Origin: Akkermansia muciniphila
GTDB lineage: Bacteria > Verrucomicrobiota > Verrucomicrobiia > Verrucomicrobiales > Akkermansiaceae
DNA length: 64,000 nucleotides
Assembly: GCA_945888515.1 (NCBI GenBank)
Contig: CAMDAD010000002.1
Location: 1-64,000, forward strand
Reading direction: 5' to 3'
Shown: positions 10,730-20,068 of the stretch, piece after piece
How the letters are laid out: each line of letters begins with the position of its first letter
How positions within the stretch are numbered: position 1 is the stretch's first letter
Program-made: the position numbers and the translations under genes
The notes under the pieces: generated by a model
Seen by the model: only the letters and a program-made list of their open reading frames with translations
Database searches by the model: none
Told to the model about the DNA's origin: nothing

Positions 10730-11953
10730 ATGAATGACAAGCCACGATGTTTGCAATGGCAAGCGCATAGCGAATTTGGTTTGCAAATTTGCTATCCCGC
10801 GCAAGGATGGGGTGTGTTTTTGTCTTACTGCACCAACATCCATCCTGCGGAATCGTGGCAGGAGACATTCGCCGCATTGCAAACATACGCCATGCGGTTG
10901 AAGGAAATTGTCCAGGGAGAATCGAAGCTGTTAGACCCCTTTCCTCTGGCACCGCGACTTTCCGCCCGTGCGGCCGCCGAGTTGCTGGAAGCGGATCACC
11001 TCGCTGCGTTTGTCACGTGGGTGAAGGAAAATGGATGCTGCGTATTCACCATCAATGGCTTCCCTTTCGGAGCCTTTCACGGTACGCGGGTGAAAGAAAA
11101 TGTGTATCGGCCTGACTGGTCCGAGCGCATTCGTCTGGACTATACGATGCAGTTATTTCAGATCCTGCTGCCCTTTTTGCAGGTGGGGGAAGAAGGTTCG
11201 GTCTCGACCTTGCCCGGCTCGTTCAAAGAATTTCAGGCTGACGAAAATAAGATATTCGATCACCTGATGGAATGCGCCACACGTCTCGAGGAAATGTCAG
11301 TCGCCAGCGGTTGCGATCTGCATTTGGGACTGGAGCCAGAGCCTCTTGGCCACTTTGAGAACACGCGCGAAACGCTGGCGTTTTTCCAGCGACTCTGGGA
11401 CTACGCACCGGAGACGGAGATCCTGCGTCGACGCATCGGCGTCAATTACGACACCTGCCACTTTGCCTTAGAATATGAGGACTGCGTCAATTCACTGGAG
11501 GCATTTCGGCAAGCGGGTATTCGCATATCGAAAGTGCACTTGTCTGCCGCACTGGCACTAGATCCACGCGATCCTGAGGCTCTTCAATCGTTGCGGAATT
11601 TCAATGAGCCGACTTACCTTCACCAGGTATTGTTGCGCTACTCTGATCAATCCATTACCCGCTTCAGAGATCTTCCCGAATTTTTTGCTGCCGACCCCGC
11701 TCTGGCCGCTCAAGCGGATGAGGCGCGGGTGCATTTTCACATCCCTCTTGATGCGGATCCGATGCCGCCACTCAAGTCTACACGCGCGCATGCGGCGGAA
11801 TTGTTAGCCTACTGGAACTTGCATCCGGACTTTTGTCGACACTTCGAGATAGAAACGTACACGTGGGGCGTGCTACCTAGCGATTTGCAGCGTCCCATGG
11901 AAGAACACCTCGCGGCGGAATACCGTTGGGTATTGGAAAGGCTGCATACATGA
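10730..11953 (+). CDS. eboE: EboE-like metabolite traffic protein (TIM barrel)
   Basis: Matches the EboE family, xylose-isomerase-like TIM-barrel proteins first seen in the ebo gene cluster of algae-associated bacteria and cyanobacteria. There Ebo proteins are needed to move scytonemin precursors to the periplasm. Family blocks visible are LSYCTNIHPAESW near the N-terminus, VFTINGFPFGAFHGTRVKE and VYRPDW. Further on come STLPGSFKEF, GLEPEPLG and GVNYDTCHFAL. ATG 10730 is preceded by AGTAGGGGA at a good distance and is preferred to GTG 10703, giving 407 aa. The other ebo genes are not adjacent; the next gene is a lipoprotein coupled by an ATGA overlap. Identification of family is fairly sure, function here is not. 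Confidence 0.8.
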   Translation: MNDKPRCLQWQAHSEFGLQICYPAQGWGVFLSYCTNIHPAESWQETFAALQTYAMRLKEIVQGESKLLDPFPLAPRLSARAAAELLEADHLAAFVTWVKENGCCVFTINGFPFGAFHGTRVKENVYRPDWSERIRLDYTMQLFQILLPFLQVGEEGSVSTLPGSFKEFQADENKIFDHLMECATRLEEMSVASGCDLHLGLEPEPLGHFENTRETLAFFQRLWDYAPETEILRRRIGVNYDTCHFALEYEDCVNSLEAFRQAGIRISKVHLSAALALDPRDPEALQSLRNFNEPTYLHQVLLRYSDQSITRFRDLPEFFAADPALAAQADEARVHFHIPLDADPMPPLKSTRAHAAELLAYWNLHPDFCRHFEIETYTWGVLPSDLQRPMEEHLAAEYRWVLERLHT

Positions 11954-12687
11954 AACAATGTTACCTACGCATTTGCGCCGCAATCACGTTGCTACTGCTC
12001 GGTTCTTGTCTCGGCGGGCGAGAGGAGTTTTGGTTCGAGCGAAATGGCAGTGGCCGGCTGCAGGCTGAGTATCAATTGCCCATGTTTGCCATCACCTCGC
12101 TGGGAGGTGAGGAGAAATTGCGTGAAATCGTGACGAATTATTTCACCAAAGAACCTGGCGTGAGCCTAGACAAGTTTTCGCTCGAACGCCGCGGGTCACA
12201 AGCGATCCTCTCCCTCAGTGCGGGCTTCGAATCCGTGCTACAATTAGCCAAGCTATTAGAAAAGCCTGCTCCTGGCTCGAACGAGCCGGCATTGCCAGAG
12301 CCTATGGTGAAATTGTTAGGTGAGATAGCTGTCAAGCGCGTCGGCTTGACAGTAGATTTCCAACGTCGGATCGACCCACGGCAGGTCTTTGCCGATGGTT
12401 TCATCAGTCCCTCGCAGTCGCAGATGAAAGGCTATCAATTGCAATACATTATGCACTTGCCCACCGTTGTGGAATATTCCAATGCGCATGAAACACTCAA
12501 TCAAGGACGAACGCTGGTGTGGAGGTATGAGCTGGCCGATGCCATGAAGCAGCCCGTGGAGACGAATTTTATCGCACCGATTCCCATTCCCTCTTGGGCT
12601 TGGCCTGCAATCGCGAGCTTAATCGTCATATCGGCATGGTGGCTTGTACGGAGGAGAAAGCGCGCACGAAAAAATCATTGCTCCTGA
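11950..12687 (+). CDS. lipoprotein with C-terminal transmembrane helix, unknown function
   Basis: 245 aa from ATG 11950, whose ATGA overlaps the stop of the eboE-like gene, so the two are co-translated. A lipoprotein signal peptide is visible (ICAAITLLLLGSC, lipobox LGSC). The body has no motif that I recognise. Near the end, a single transmembrane helix (WAWPAIASLIVISAWWLV) is followed by a strongly basic tail (RRRKRARK), placing the C-terminus in the cytoplasm. The combination of lipid anchor and C-terminal helix would hold the middle domain close to the outer face of the inner membrane. The 3' end overlaps the convergent coaD by 13 bases. Confidence 0.65.
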   Translation: MKQCYLRICAAITLLLLGSCLGGREEFWFERNGSGRLQAEYQLPMFAITSLGGEEKLREIVTNYFTKEPGVSLDKFSLERRGSQAILSLSAGFESVLQLAKLLEKPAPGSNEPALPEPMVKLLGEIAVKRVGLTVDFQRRIDPRQVFADGFISPSQSQMKGYQLQYIMHLPTVVEYSNAHETLNQGRTLVWRYELADAMKQPVETNFIAPIPIPSWAWPAIASLIVISAWWLVRRRKRARKNHCS

Positions 12688-13160
12688 GACAACGCATCAA
12701 ACACTGGCGCAGGCACATAACGCCGCACTATGTCCTCCCAACCTGCGGGACCGATGAGGCTTTTGATCATGGAAGAGGAAAGCTCGGCGATATCGCGAGG
12801 CGGCATTAGGAAGACCGTATCAATTTCTGGTGCCATGTCTGAATTGATGTGCCGCATCACACGCTCGTATTCGTAGTCGTGAGGTGAACGAATTCCGCGC
12901 AGGATGTAGGTGGCATTCATACGCTTGGCATAATCGACCAGATAACGGTTATCGAAATGCGCGATTGTTAGACGCTCGCACGAGTGGGTGGAGGCCCGCA
13001 GGAAATCCATGCGCTGCTCGACACTGTAGCTGTAGGACTTTTGCGGATTGTTGCCAATTGCCACGATGAGACGATCGAACAATTCCAAGCCTCGCTGGAT
13101 CATCCAAATGTGACCATTGGTGGGTGGATCGAATGATCCCGCATAAACTGCCGTGCGCAT
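12675..13160 (-). CDS. coaD: phosphopantetheine adenylyltransferase
   Basis: Transfers AMP from ATP to 4'-phosphopantetheine, the fourth step from pantothenate to coenzyme A. 161 aa, the normal length. The nucleotidyltransferase signature GSFDPPTNGH is at the N-terminus, RGIRSPHDYEYE lies in the middle and ELSSSMIKSL corresponds to the ISSTxVR motif. The first 20 residues (AVYAGSFDPPTNGHIWMIQR) fix the ATG at 13160. It is a single gene, converging on the lipoprotein gene with a short overlap. I see no regulation signal. Confidence 0.97.
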   Translation of the reverse strand: MRTAVYAGSFDPPTNGHIWMIQRGLELFDRLIVAIGNNPQKSYSYSVEQRMDFLRASTHSCERLTIAHFDNRYLVDYAKRMNATYILRGIRSPHDYEYERVMRHINSDMAPEIDTVFLMPPRDIAELSSSMIKSLIGPAGWEDIVRRYVPAPVFDALSQEQ

Positions 13161-13240
13161 GAAACCATCATAATGGCGGAAACACGCGGGTCAATCCACA
13201 AGTATCCCGCTTTACGTAACCATAGGAATAGGCGTTCGGT

Positions 13241-14095
13241 TCACTTCGATCTGATTTGCACGCGCTCCAGCCATTCCGCACAGCGCTCCGGCCATACTTT
13301 GGCTTCACCTTTCGAATGCAATCCATAGCCGTGACCACCTGTCGGATAGAGTGTGAATTCATGCTTCACTCCGGCATTCTCAAGTGCTTGAGCGAAAAAC
13401 TTGCTGCCAGATATATAGTTTTTGTCATCTTCTGTGTGTACTATATACGTAGTAGGAATCTGCTTGCTTACTGGTAATTCAGCGGCGAGACGGTTGTTTT
13501 TATCAAGATAGGCAGGATAGACCAATACGGCGAAGTCCGGACGATCGGAGAGTTTGTCGGTATCGTCGATAGACTGATAAAAACTAGTCCCGTGATTGGT
13601 GGCAAGGCGCGCACACAGATGGCCTCCTGCTGAGAACCCCATGACACCGATGCGTGTAGTATCAATATTCCAATCGATGTGTTTTGCACGCGCCAGCCGC
13701 ACGGCACGCTGTAGGTCCTGCAAGGCACCCTCGCGATTCTGGGGCACGCGGTATTTCAGCACGATGCCTGTGATACCAAGAGTGTTCAGCCAAGCGGCAA
13801 CATCGCTGCCTTCTTTATGAATCGCTAAAATCTGATAGCCACCACCGGGACAGATGATCACGGCGGGTGCGTGCTTTTGTGCTGAGGGTGCGGGATAAAC
13901 CGTCATGGTGGGCTCGCTGACATTGGTCAAACGAACGACCCCATCGCCCTTGCTGGGAGCTTCCTTCTCCGCTTCCTTCGCACCATTTCCCGGCATCTTG
14001 CCGCTGGGCCAAACCGAAACGACCTCAGGAGCAGCAAACGTCAGCGTGGCAGAGGCAAGAGCAAGCATGATGATCCCTGTAGTTTGTTTTTTCAT
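13241..14095 (-). CDS. secreted alpha/beta hydrolase, acetyl-esterase type
   Basis: Exported esterase of the BD-FAE/acetyl-xylan-esterase-like group of alpha/beta hydrolases. From ATG 14095 the 284 aa begin with a signal peptide (KKQTTGIIMLALASATLTFA). The mature part has the oxyanion-hole segment VIICPGGGY and the nucleophile elbow GFSAGGH. The acid is in VHTEDDKN and the histidine in PTGGHGYG. Such enzymes usually remove acetyl or feruloyl groups from plant or algal polysaccharides, which fits the sulfatases in this window; the true substrate is not shown. The frame is open further upstream to 14299 but that part does not look like a signal peptide. Confidence 0.85.
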   Translation of the reverse strand: MKKQTTGIIMLALASATLTFAAPEVVSVWPSGKMPGNGAKEAEKEAPSKGDGVVRLTNVSEPTMTVYPAPSAQKHAPAVIICPGGGYQILAIHKEGSDVAAWLNTLGITGIVLKYRVPQNREGALQDLQRAVRLARAKHIDWNIDTTRIGVMGFSAGGHLCARLATNHGTSFYQSIDDTDKLSDRPDFAVLVYPAYLDKNNRLAAELPVSKQIPTTYIVHTEDDKNYISGSKFFAQALENAGVKHEFTLYPTGGHGYGLHSKGEAKVWPERCAEWLERVQIRSK

Positions 14096-14481
14096 AAGCA
14101 CGATGCTCGCTAATGACCCACACCGTGTCGAGTTTGATTTTGCGCTCGTGCCTGTGAATCTAGGGTTGCCAGAGCTATGCCTGAAAGGATTTGGTATTGC
14201 GCTCATCCAGCGCTTGCCCGGGATGCATCCTACGAACCCATGGAGCATCTGTGGGTCATTTGCCGTGGAAAAACATTCCGTCCGAGAGGGGCATCTCATC
14301 GGATCACTCAGGGCCTTTGCCGGAAAATGCTGGAATCAATGTCGAATATCGCTCTATGGGACATCATGATGCGTCTCTCTGGGGCGAGAGGTAAAAGAGT
14401 TCTTTCGCGGATTCAAGATCCATTGGAGACAAAAATTTCATTCTTTCATCATCGCAAAGCGCTTGCGGAAGTAGGGCAAAT
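14096..14481. other. gap between divergent genes, no convincing gene
   Basis: Spacer between the esterase and the AEC transporter starts. A 123-codon frame from 14177 runs through it and overlaps the transporter start, but its composition is random-looking and it matches no family I know. No terminator, RNA or repeat was seen. Confidence 0.45.
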
Positions 14482-15435
14482 GTGGATGCTGGGCGGGTGC
14501 TTCCAGCGAATGAAATCATCAGTGCCGTACTGCCGGCTTATTTGCTGATTGTGCTGGGTGTGGTATTGCGCAAGTCGCGAATTTTACGCAAGGAGCATGA
14601 TGAACCGCTGATGCATGCGGTGTATAGTATCATGTATCCGTGTTTCATCCTCGATAAAATTCTTGGCAGTGATGCGCTGAAGCAGGGCTCGGTGGTAGGA
14701 TGGAGTCTGGGCATCGGATTCAGCGAACTGTTGGTCGGGATGGCCGTGGGCATCGTGGCGGGCCGCTGGATTCAGTTGCAAAAGGGGGCGGGCCTGAGGA
14801 CTTTTGCGTTTTCTGTGGGGATTCAGAATTTCGGCTTCACTGCGATTCCTATCGTGCATGCGCTCTACGGCGCGGCGGCGGTTTCGGTGCTGATGGTGCA
14901 TAACCTCGGCGTGGAGCTTTCGATCTGGACCTTTGGCGTGATGGTGATGTCCAACGACAAACAGATTCCATGGAAAAAGTTGATCAACGGTCCAGCGATA
15001 TCGGTGGTGGCCGGGCTTCTGTTAGTGGCTTTTAGGCTGGATGTGTATTTTACCGGACCAGTGCGAGAAATGATGCGTTGGCTGGGCAGCGGTGCTTTTC
15101 CTTTAGCCTTGTTGGTTACGGGAGCTATCATGATCGACATGGTGCGCGCGGAAAAGCCCTCTCTGCGCATTGCGGTCGTCGGTTCCATTTTACGGCTCGG
15201 CGTGATCCCTATGATCATACTGGCGGTGGCGAAGTATTTCCCGCTCTCGCTTGAATTAAAGCAGGTGCTGATCGTGCAGGCGGCCATGCCCGCAGCGATG
15301 TCTCCTTTACTGATTGCCAAGTTGTATGGGGGGCGTCCGGGAATCGCGGCACAGATCATCGTGGTGACGACACTGCTTAGCCTACTGACTCTGCCTTGGA
15401 TTATCGCTTTTGGCGCGTTTTGGGTGCTAGGCTAA
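14482..15435 (+). CDS. AEC-family (auxin efflux carrier type) transporter
   Basis: Inner-membrane secondary transporter of the AEC family; bacterial members carry malate, other organic acids or unknown substrates. The 317 aa contain about ten hydrophobic helices in the usual two sets of five. The N-terminal AYLLIVLGVVLRK comes first, followed by the IQNFGFTAIPI segment in the middle and QAAMPAAMSPLLIAKLYGG near the end, which are characteristic AEC half-repeat features. The start is a GTG at 14482; a GTG at 14497 would also leave the first helix intact. No transport operon or regulator is adjacent, so the substrate is open. Confidence 0.85.
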   Translation: MDAGRVLPANEIISAVLPAYLLIVLGVVLRKSRILRKEHDEPLMHAVYSIMYPCFILDKILGSDALKQGSVVGWSLGIGFSELLVGMAVGIVAGRWIQLQKGAGLRTFAFSVGIQNFGFTAIPIVHALYGAAAVSVLMVHNLGVELSIWTFGVMVMSNDKQIPWKKLINGPAISVVAGLLLVAFRLDVYFTGPVREMMRWLGSGAFPLALLVTGAIMIDMVRAEKPSLRIAVVGSILRLGVIPMIILAVAKYFPLSLELKQVLIVQAAMPAAMSPLLIAKLYGGRPGIAAQIIVVTTLLSLLTLPWIIAFGAFWVLG

Positions 15436-15484
15436 GACACAGCGTGCAAACGACCCCGCTGCAGACCCCATTGATGAAAAACAA

Positions 15485-18400
15485 TCAGTCGCGCTTCCGC
15501 AGTGCAATTGCGATGCAAGAAAGTATCCACAGTGCGAACAATCCCACGGCCCAGAGCGGCAGACCGATGCGTGCGCTGAGAGGTAACGATACGCCATCTC
15601 CTTCGAGCAATTCACCAGCATCCACGGGTGCGACTGCAGCGGGTAGGGGAGGCGGGATCAGTTCGCTCGCATTCAACATCGGCTTGCCCACTTCGCTGCG
15701 CATAGCGGCTACTTGTGAGGCTGTCACTGGGCTGGCTTGATTGCCAAAACTGTTACGGATGAAAGTCAGAACTCCAGCGATTTGTTCATCGTTTTGATGC
15801 GCTTGCGGAGGCATCACGAGGTTGTATTCCGTGCCCTTGACCTTGACCGGTCCCATCAGACCACGCAGTTGGATGCGGATCAAATTTTCTACGGGTCCTA
15901 ACACCCACTCGGATCCTGCAAGCGGCGGCCCGATGCCAGCTGCACCGCCACCATCCGCACCATGACAGGCCTGGCACACGGCATACTGGGTCTTACCCAT
16001 GGCCATTGCTTCCTCCGATGGTCCGGCTGACTCTGTGGCTGGCTCGGCAGATTCTGCGGTGGAAATCAGCATCAGCGACGAGGTATCAGTGCTGGGAATG
16101 GCACGATGGAAACTTACTTCCACGGGCACAACTTTTTTCTGATTCTTCGGCGCAGGTGCGTTCTTTTTCAAAGTGACTAACCATTCGACCAAGTCGCGTG
16201 CCTCGCGCGGTTTGAGCAGACCCATCATCGGCGGCATGGCGGATAAAGGCGGCGACATTTCCTTGATATCTTTGCGTTTTACGCGGGAGACGGTTTCTCC
16301 GGCATCGATGTCGATGAAGTCTTTGTCTTCTTTCACCATGATTCCGCCAATGACTTTGTCGTTGCGCAAGGTTACCGAGACCACTCCGTAGCCAGCTGCG
16401 ACTTTGCTCATGGGAGACATCATGGATTCCATCATGAAGTGCCTGTCACCGCGCGTGCCCACTCCTGCGAGATTCGGACCGGCTTCACCGCCCGCTTCAT
16501 GCCCTTGTCCGGCGCGGTGGCAGCGCATGCATTCTGCTGGATGCGAGAGATAAATTTGCTCGCCTCGTTTGGCATCGCCGCCTTCCAGCGCGACCATCCA
16601 CGAAGCTAAAGGATCACTCGTTGACAAGGATGCTTTCCAGTCCACCAGTGCTTTCTTCACTGATGCCTCTTCGCGCGCTTCCGCTGTTTCTAACAACTCG
16701 ATAGCATAAGGCAGCACGCCCTTGGCCTGGATGAGGGAGCGCAGCCCCTTAGCAATCTCTGCCGCCGCAGCCTCGCCAGGCACTTTCGCCATCAGCGTCC
16801 AAGCGCCTTGGGCGAGAAACTTATCTTGGTGTAACAGGAGTTGTTGCAAGGGCACGAGGGCGGCTTGTGGCTGACGCTTTACCATTTCACGCAGAGCAGC
16901 CAGAGCCAATACGGCATCGGTATCGCCGGCCCAACGTGTCAGTGATTGATCGAGATCGTTCGTTTTCGCCTGAGCGAAAAGTTCGAGAGCTTTGGCACGC
17001 GCTGCGCCGGCGAGCCCTGCGTCATCGACAATGTTCTGCAAATCCTTAGGTGTTAGCCCGGCGAGTGTGAGTTGATATTGGTCGACCAAGCCAAGCGCCT
17101 TGGCGAGAACAGGACCACCGCTGCGAATTAGGGCGGGCAGGCCAGCGCTGAGAACGGGCTTGATTTCATCGGCATTGCGTTCGGGTAAGGGAGCCCAGAA
17201 ACCGATCGATTGCTCCACAGGAAATGGCTTGGGCCACTGCGACAGTAGTCTGATTGCCTCTTCGCGCACGGGCTTCGCCAGTTCCGGATCACTCGCGGCA
17301 TGGAGCAGGCGCTTGGCATTGTCGGCCCCGCCAATGCGGAAAGCGCTGTGCAGCAGTCGACGCCACATCATTTCTGTGCGCTTCACTCCGGGGGATTGAT
17401 CTAAAAGCGCCACCACCGAAGGTCGGCTTTCTTCCAGCATCTGATCGTGGATCGCGCGTATCGCTTCATCGGCTACGCGGGGATTTTCATCGGCGACAAA
17501 GTCTCGCAGCAACGGGCTTTTGAGGCGTCGCAGGGCTACTACCACCGCCAGACGAACGGATGGATCTTTCTCCGCACGCAGGGAACTCAATTGTGGCTCG
17601 GGCAGAATTTTCGAGAGCGCGAAGGAGCCAGCGTGACGCAGGTAGGGGTCTTTGTCTTGGTTGTTTTTGATCATTTCCACAATTTGCGGAACCAACATTT
17701 TTCCTCCTTGTTTGGCAACCACGATCGCTGCGTGAAATGCCACACGCTTGGATTCATCTTTCAACAATTCCGCCAGTGGCAAGGAGGGCAGTGGCAGGTC
17801 TTTGACATCAGCCAACATTTTTAGCGCTTGCGTGCGGATTTCGGCATCGGAGTCTTGCAACAATGCGGTGAGATGAGCCGTCGCGGGTTTCATCTTGCTC
17901 GTATCAGAAATAGGCGTCGCGCCAGCGACTCCCGGTGCGGCGACAATGCCGCGGCGTGCGATGATTCCCATGCCCCAGAGGGAGTGCAGTCGTGCGAAGT
18001 CATTTTTCGATTGCAAGCCCGTTTCAAGCGCCGCATAGCCATCGGCGCGGCGAGTCAGCTCGATTTGCGCACGCAGTCGCACACGCATGTCTGGATGAGA
18101 AAGCATGCCGCCTAACTCGACGCTGCTCCGTTTGGCGAAACCCTCCGAAAACCATTGTGTTACTTGTTTGACAGCATCAGCACGATACATCGTTTTTCCC
18201 GCATCAAGCGAATAAATGCGACCATCATTATGCGAGGTCCAGCCGCCTTTGTAATCGGCCACGATGAGTTTTCCATCGTATGAATATTCGACATCGGTGG
18301 CAGCCACTCCCCAGTTGAATTCGCGCGCATCCACAAGTTTCATGCCAGCGCCCTCAGGAGCCACTGCAAACGAATAAATGCCTGATGCGGCGGAGGCGCC

Positions 18401-20020
18401 ACGGTAATCGCAGATCAGGAATCGCCCTGCTTCCGACTCCAGAAATCCGGCACCTGGGTGATAAGTAAGGCCAGATGGTCCGCTGGTGAGATTGGCCATG
18501 GGCGGCACGATGAATGCAGGTTGATCGGCGTTCTGCGGTTCCCACATGCGCTCGACCATCCATCGGCCCACGGGGTGAGAGTCCAAGCCGATTTGTTTAT
18601 AGAACGTATGCATCGCCTGATGCTCCATCTGCCACCCGCTATCGCCACCTGGCACGATGTAAACAACGCGTGCTTTATCTCCTTGGTCAGAATTGTTGTC
18701 CACACTGATCGCATTGCCCTGCGCATCGAAGGCGATCTCCTTTGGATTGCGCAGGCCGGTGTGGATGAGTTCGAAGTGCGAGCCGTCAGGCTCAAAGCGG
18801 AAAGCCGCGCCCTCGTTGGGATAGTGGTAGGTTTTTCCCTCTTTGGTGGTGAGGCTTAGTGCGCGGTCGCCCACGGTGCCGTAGATCATGCCATCGGGCC
18901 CTAACGCAAATCCGTTGAGGTCGTGACCACTGAGTGAAATGCGGACGCCGAAGCCGCCTTGCAGAATTTTCTTTTCATCAGAAACCCCATCGCCGTTGGT
19001 ATCGCGGAGCGTCCAGATGTTGGGAATGCTGGCGAGATATATCGTGCCTTCTAGCGCAAAAACCCCAGCTGCCGTGCCGTCGAGAACATCATTGAAACCA
19101 TCGGCAAACACCTTGCTGGTCTCGCAGACACCATCTCCATCTTGGTCCACCAGTAATCTAACGATTTCTGACTTTTCTGTCAGCTTGGCAATGGATTTTT
19201 TGTCTTTCCACTTCTCATGAAGCTTGCGGCGGTCCTCGACTTTTTGCGCGGCGAGGTCATCGAGATACCAGTAGAGATTATCTCGATCATCTTCGATGCC
19301 GAAACGGAAACGATGGGTCTCGGAAACGTAGATGTTGCCCTTTTCATCGAAACACAGTGCTGTCGGTGAGGTGACTTTCTGTGTTTTGTGATCCGCCATG
19401 ACCTTCGCGGTCACGCCTTCTGGAATGGTTATGCCGGGCAGCACCGGTGTGGCCACCAGACCCTTGGTGTAGGGCTTGTTGCCTTTCGTTACTGGGGGGA
19501 ATTTCTGGTTGGCGTAGTCGGTAAAGATAAAGTGGTCCGCTGCGATGAATCCCCACTTTCCACGTTCGTCATCGATCACGCGGATGCTCGCAGTTTTGCC
19601 TTTGAATGCTGCGACGTCCCACGTCACGCTATCAAGGCGCAGGGAATTTTTGCCCGTGGCTTCTTTTTCCACCTTGCCATCGATGAGCAACTGCACGCAG
19701 GTCTTGCCTGGATGTTCGCCACCTGCGATGAGAAAAACGATGTAAGGTTCCTGAATGATAAAATCGCTCGACGTGAGTGAGCCAGTGGCGGCATCTCCCT
19801 CATGCGCGGAGCAAGCCAAGCTCTCGCCAGAATACGCAGTCAATTCAGCCGTCAGGCCTCGGGTGATGCCGGGTATGGGAGCTTTGCCAAAGGCGCTTCC
19901 TTCCTCTTTCCACGATCCGAATCCATCGCCCTCGAAGGCTTCGAAGACTTTGGTGGCCGCCGTTGCCGAGGTGGCAGATAATGCGCTTAGCAGCGCAAGG
20001 GTACGGGATACAGGTTTCAT
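15485..20020 (-). CDS. PVC-type HEAT-repeat cytochrome / membrane-bound dehydrogenase-like protein
   Basis: Very large exported protein (1511 aa from ATG 20020) of a kind that is highly expanded in Planctomycetes and Verrucomicrobia. Order of parts: a signal peptide (SRTLALLSALSATSATA), then a galactose-binding-like beta domain (about 25-170). A six-bladed propeller of the membrane-bound dehydrogenase/glucose-dehydrogenase type follows (about 200-620; LCFDEKGNIYVSETHRFRFG, GLRNPKEIAFDAQGN). Next come HEAT repeats (about 630-1100), a first c-type haem site CMRCH at 1164-1168 and a second, CQACH at 1349-1353. A C-terminal transmembrane helix (LPLWAVGLFALWILSCIAIALR) ends the protein. It probably oxidises a sugar or polymer breakdown product and passes electrons to a membrane carrier, but this is inferred. 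Two haem domains plus a membrane anchor on one chain is a long version of the family. Confidence 0.85.
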   Translation of the reverse strand: MKPVSRTLALLSALSATSATAATKVFEAFEGDGFGSWKEEGSAFGKAPIPGITRGLTAELTAYSGESLACSAHEGDAATGSLTSSDFIIQEPYIVFLIAGGEHPGKTCVQLLIDGKVEKEATGKNSLRLDSVTWDVAAFKGKTASIRVIDDERGKWGFIAADHFIFTDYANQKFPPVTKGNKPYTKGLVATPVLPGITIPEGVTAKVMADHKTQKVTSPTALCFDEKGNIYVSETHRFRFGIEDDRDNLYWYLDDLAAQKVEDRRKLHEKWKDKKSIAKLTEKSEIVRLLVDQDGDGVCETSKVFADGFNDVLDGTAAGVFALEGTIYLASIPNIWTLRDTNGDGVSDEKKILQGGFGVRISLSGHDLNGFALGPDGMIYGTVGDRALSLTTKEGKTYHYPNEGAAFRFEPDGSHFELIHTGLRNPKEIAFDAQGNAISVDNNSDQGDKARVVYIVPGGDSGWQMEHQAMHTFYKQIGLDSHPVGRWMVERMWEPQNADQPAFIVPPMANLTSGPSGLTYHPGAGFLESEAGRFLICDYRGASAASGIYSFAVAPEGAGMKLVDAREFNWGVAATDVEYSYDGKLIVADYKGGWTSHNDGRIYSLDAGKTMYRADAVKQVTQWFSEGFAKRSSVELGGMLSHPDMRVRLRAQIELTRRADGYAALETGLQSKNDFARLHSLWGMGIIARRGIVAAPGVAGATPISDTSKMKPATAHLTALLQDSDAEIRTQALKMLADVKDLPLPSLPLAELLKDESKRVAFHAAIVVAKQGGKMLVPQIVEMIKNNQDKDPYLRHAGSFALSKILPEPQLSSLRAEKDPSVRLAVVVALRRLKSPLLRDFVADENPRVADEAIRAIHDQMLEESRPSVVALLDQSPGVKRTEMMWRRLLHSAFRIGGADNAKRLLHAASDPELAKPVREEAIRLLSQWPKPFPVEQSIGFWAPLPERNADEIKPVLSAGLPALIRSGGPVLAKALGLVDQYQLTLAGLTPKDLQNIVDDAGLAGAARAKALELFAQAKTNDLDQSLTRWAGDTDAVLALAALREMVKRQPQAALVPLQQLLLHQDKFLAQGAWTLMAKVPGEAAAAEIAKGLRSLIQAKGVLPYAIELLETAEAREEASVKKALVDWKASLSTSDPLASWMVALEGGDAKRGEQIYLSHPAECMRCHRAGQGHEAGGEAGPNLAGVGTRGDRHFMMESMMSPMSKVAAGYGVVSVTLRNDKVIGGIMVKEDKDFIDIDAGETVSRVKRKDIKEMSPPLSAMPPMMGLLKPREARDLVEWLVTLKKNAPAPKNQKKVVPVEVSFHRAIPSTDTSSLMLISTAESAEPATESAGPSEEAMAMGKTQYAVCQACHGADGGGAAGIGPPLAGSEWVLGPVENLIRIQLRGLMGPVKVKGTEYNLVMPPQAHQNDEQIAGVLTFIRNSFGNQASPVTASQVAAMRSEVGKPMLNASELIPPPLPAAVAPVDAGELLEGDGVSLPLSARIGLPLWAVGLFALWILSCIAIALRKRD

Positions 20021-20068
20021 CGGACACAACCTATGCGCCGACACCATTTGCGCAAGGGTAGAATTGAC

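Noticed and set aside
14177-14548. 123-codon frame in front of the AEC transporter
   Set aside because: It has no recognisable motif or ribosome site and it overlaps the transporter start in another frame. I keep the region as a gap.
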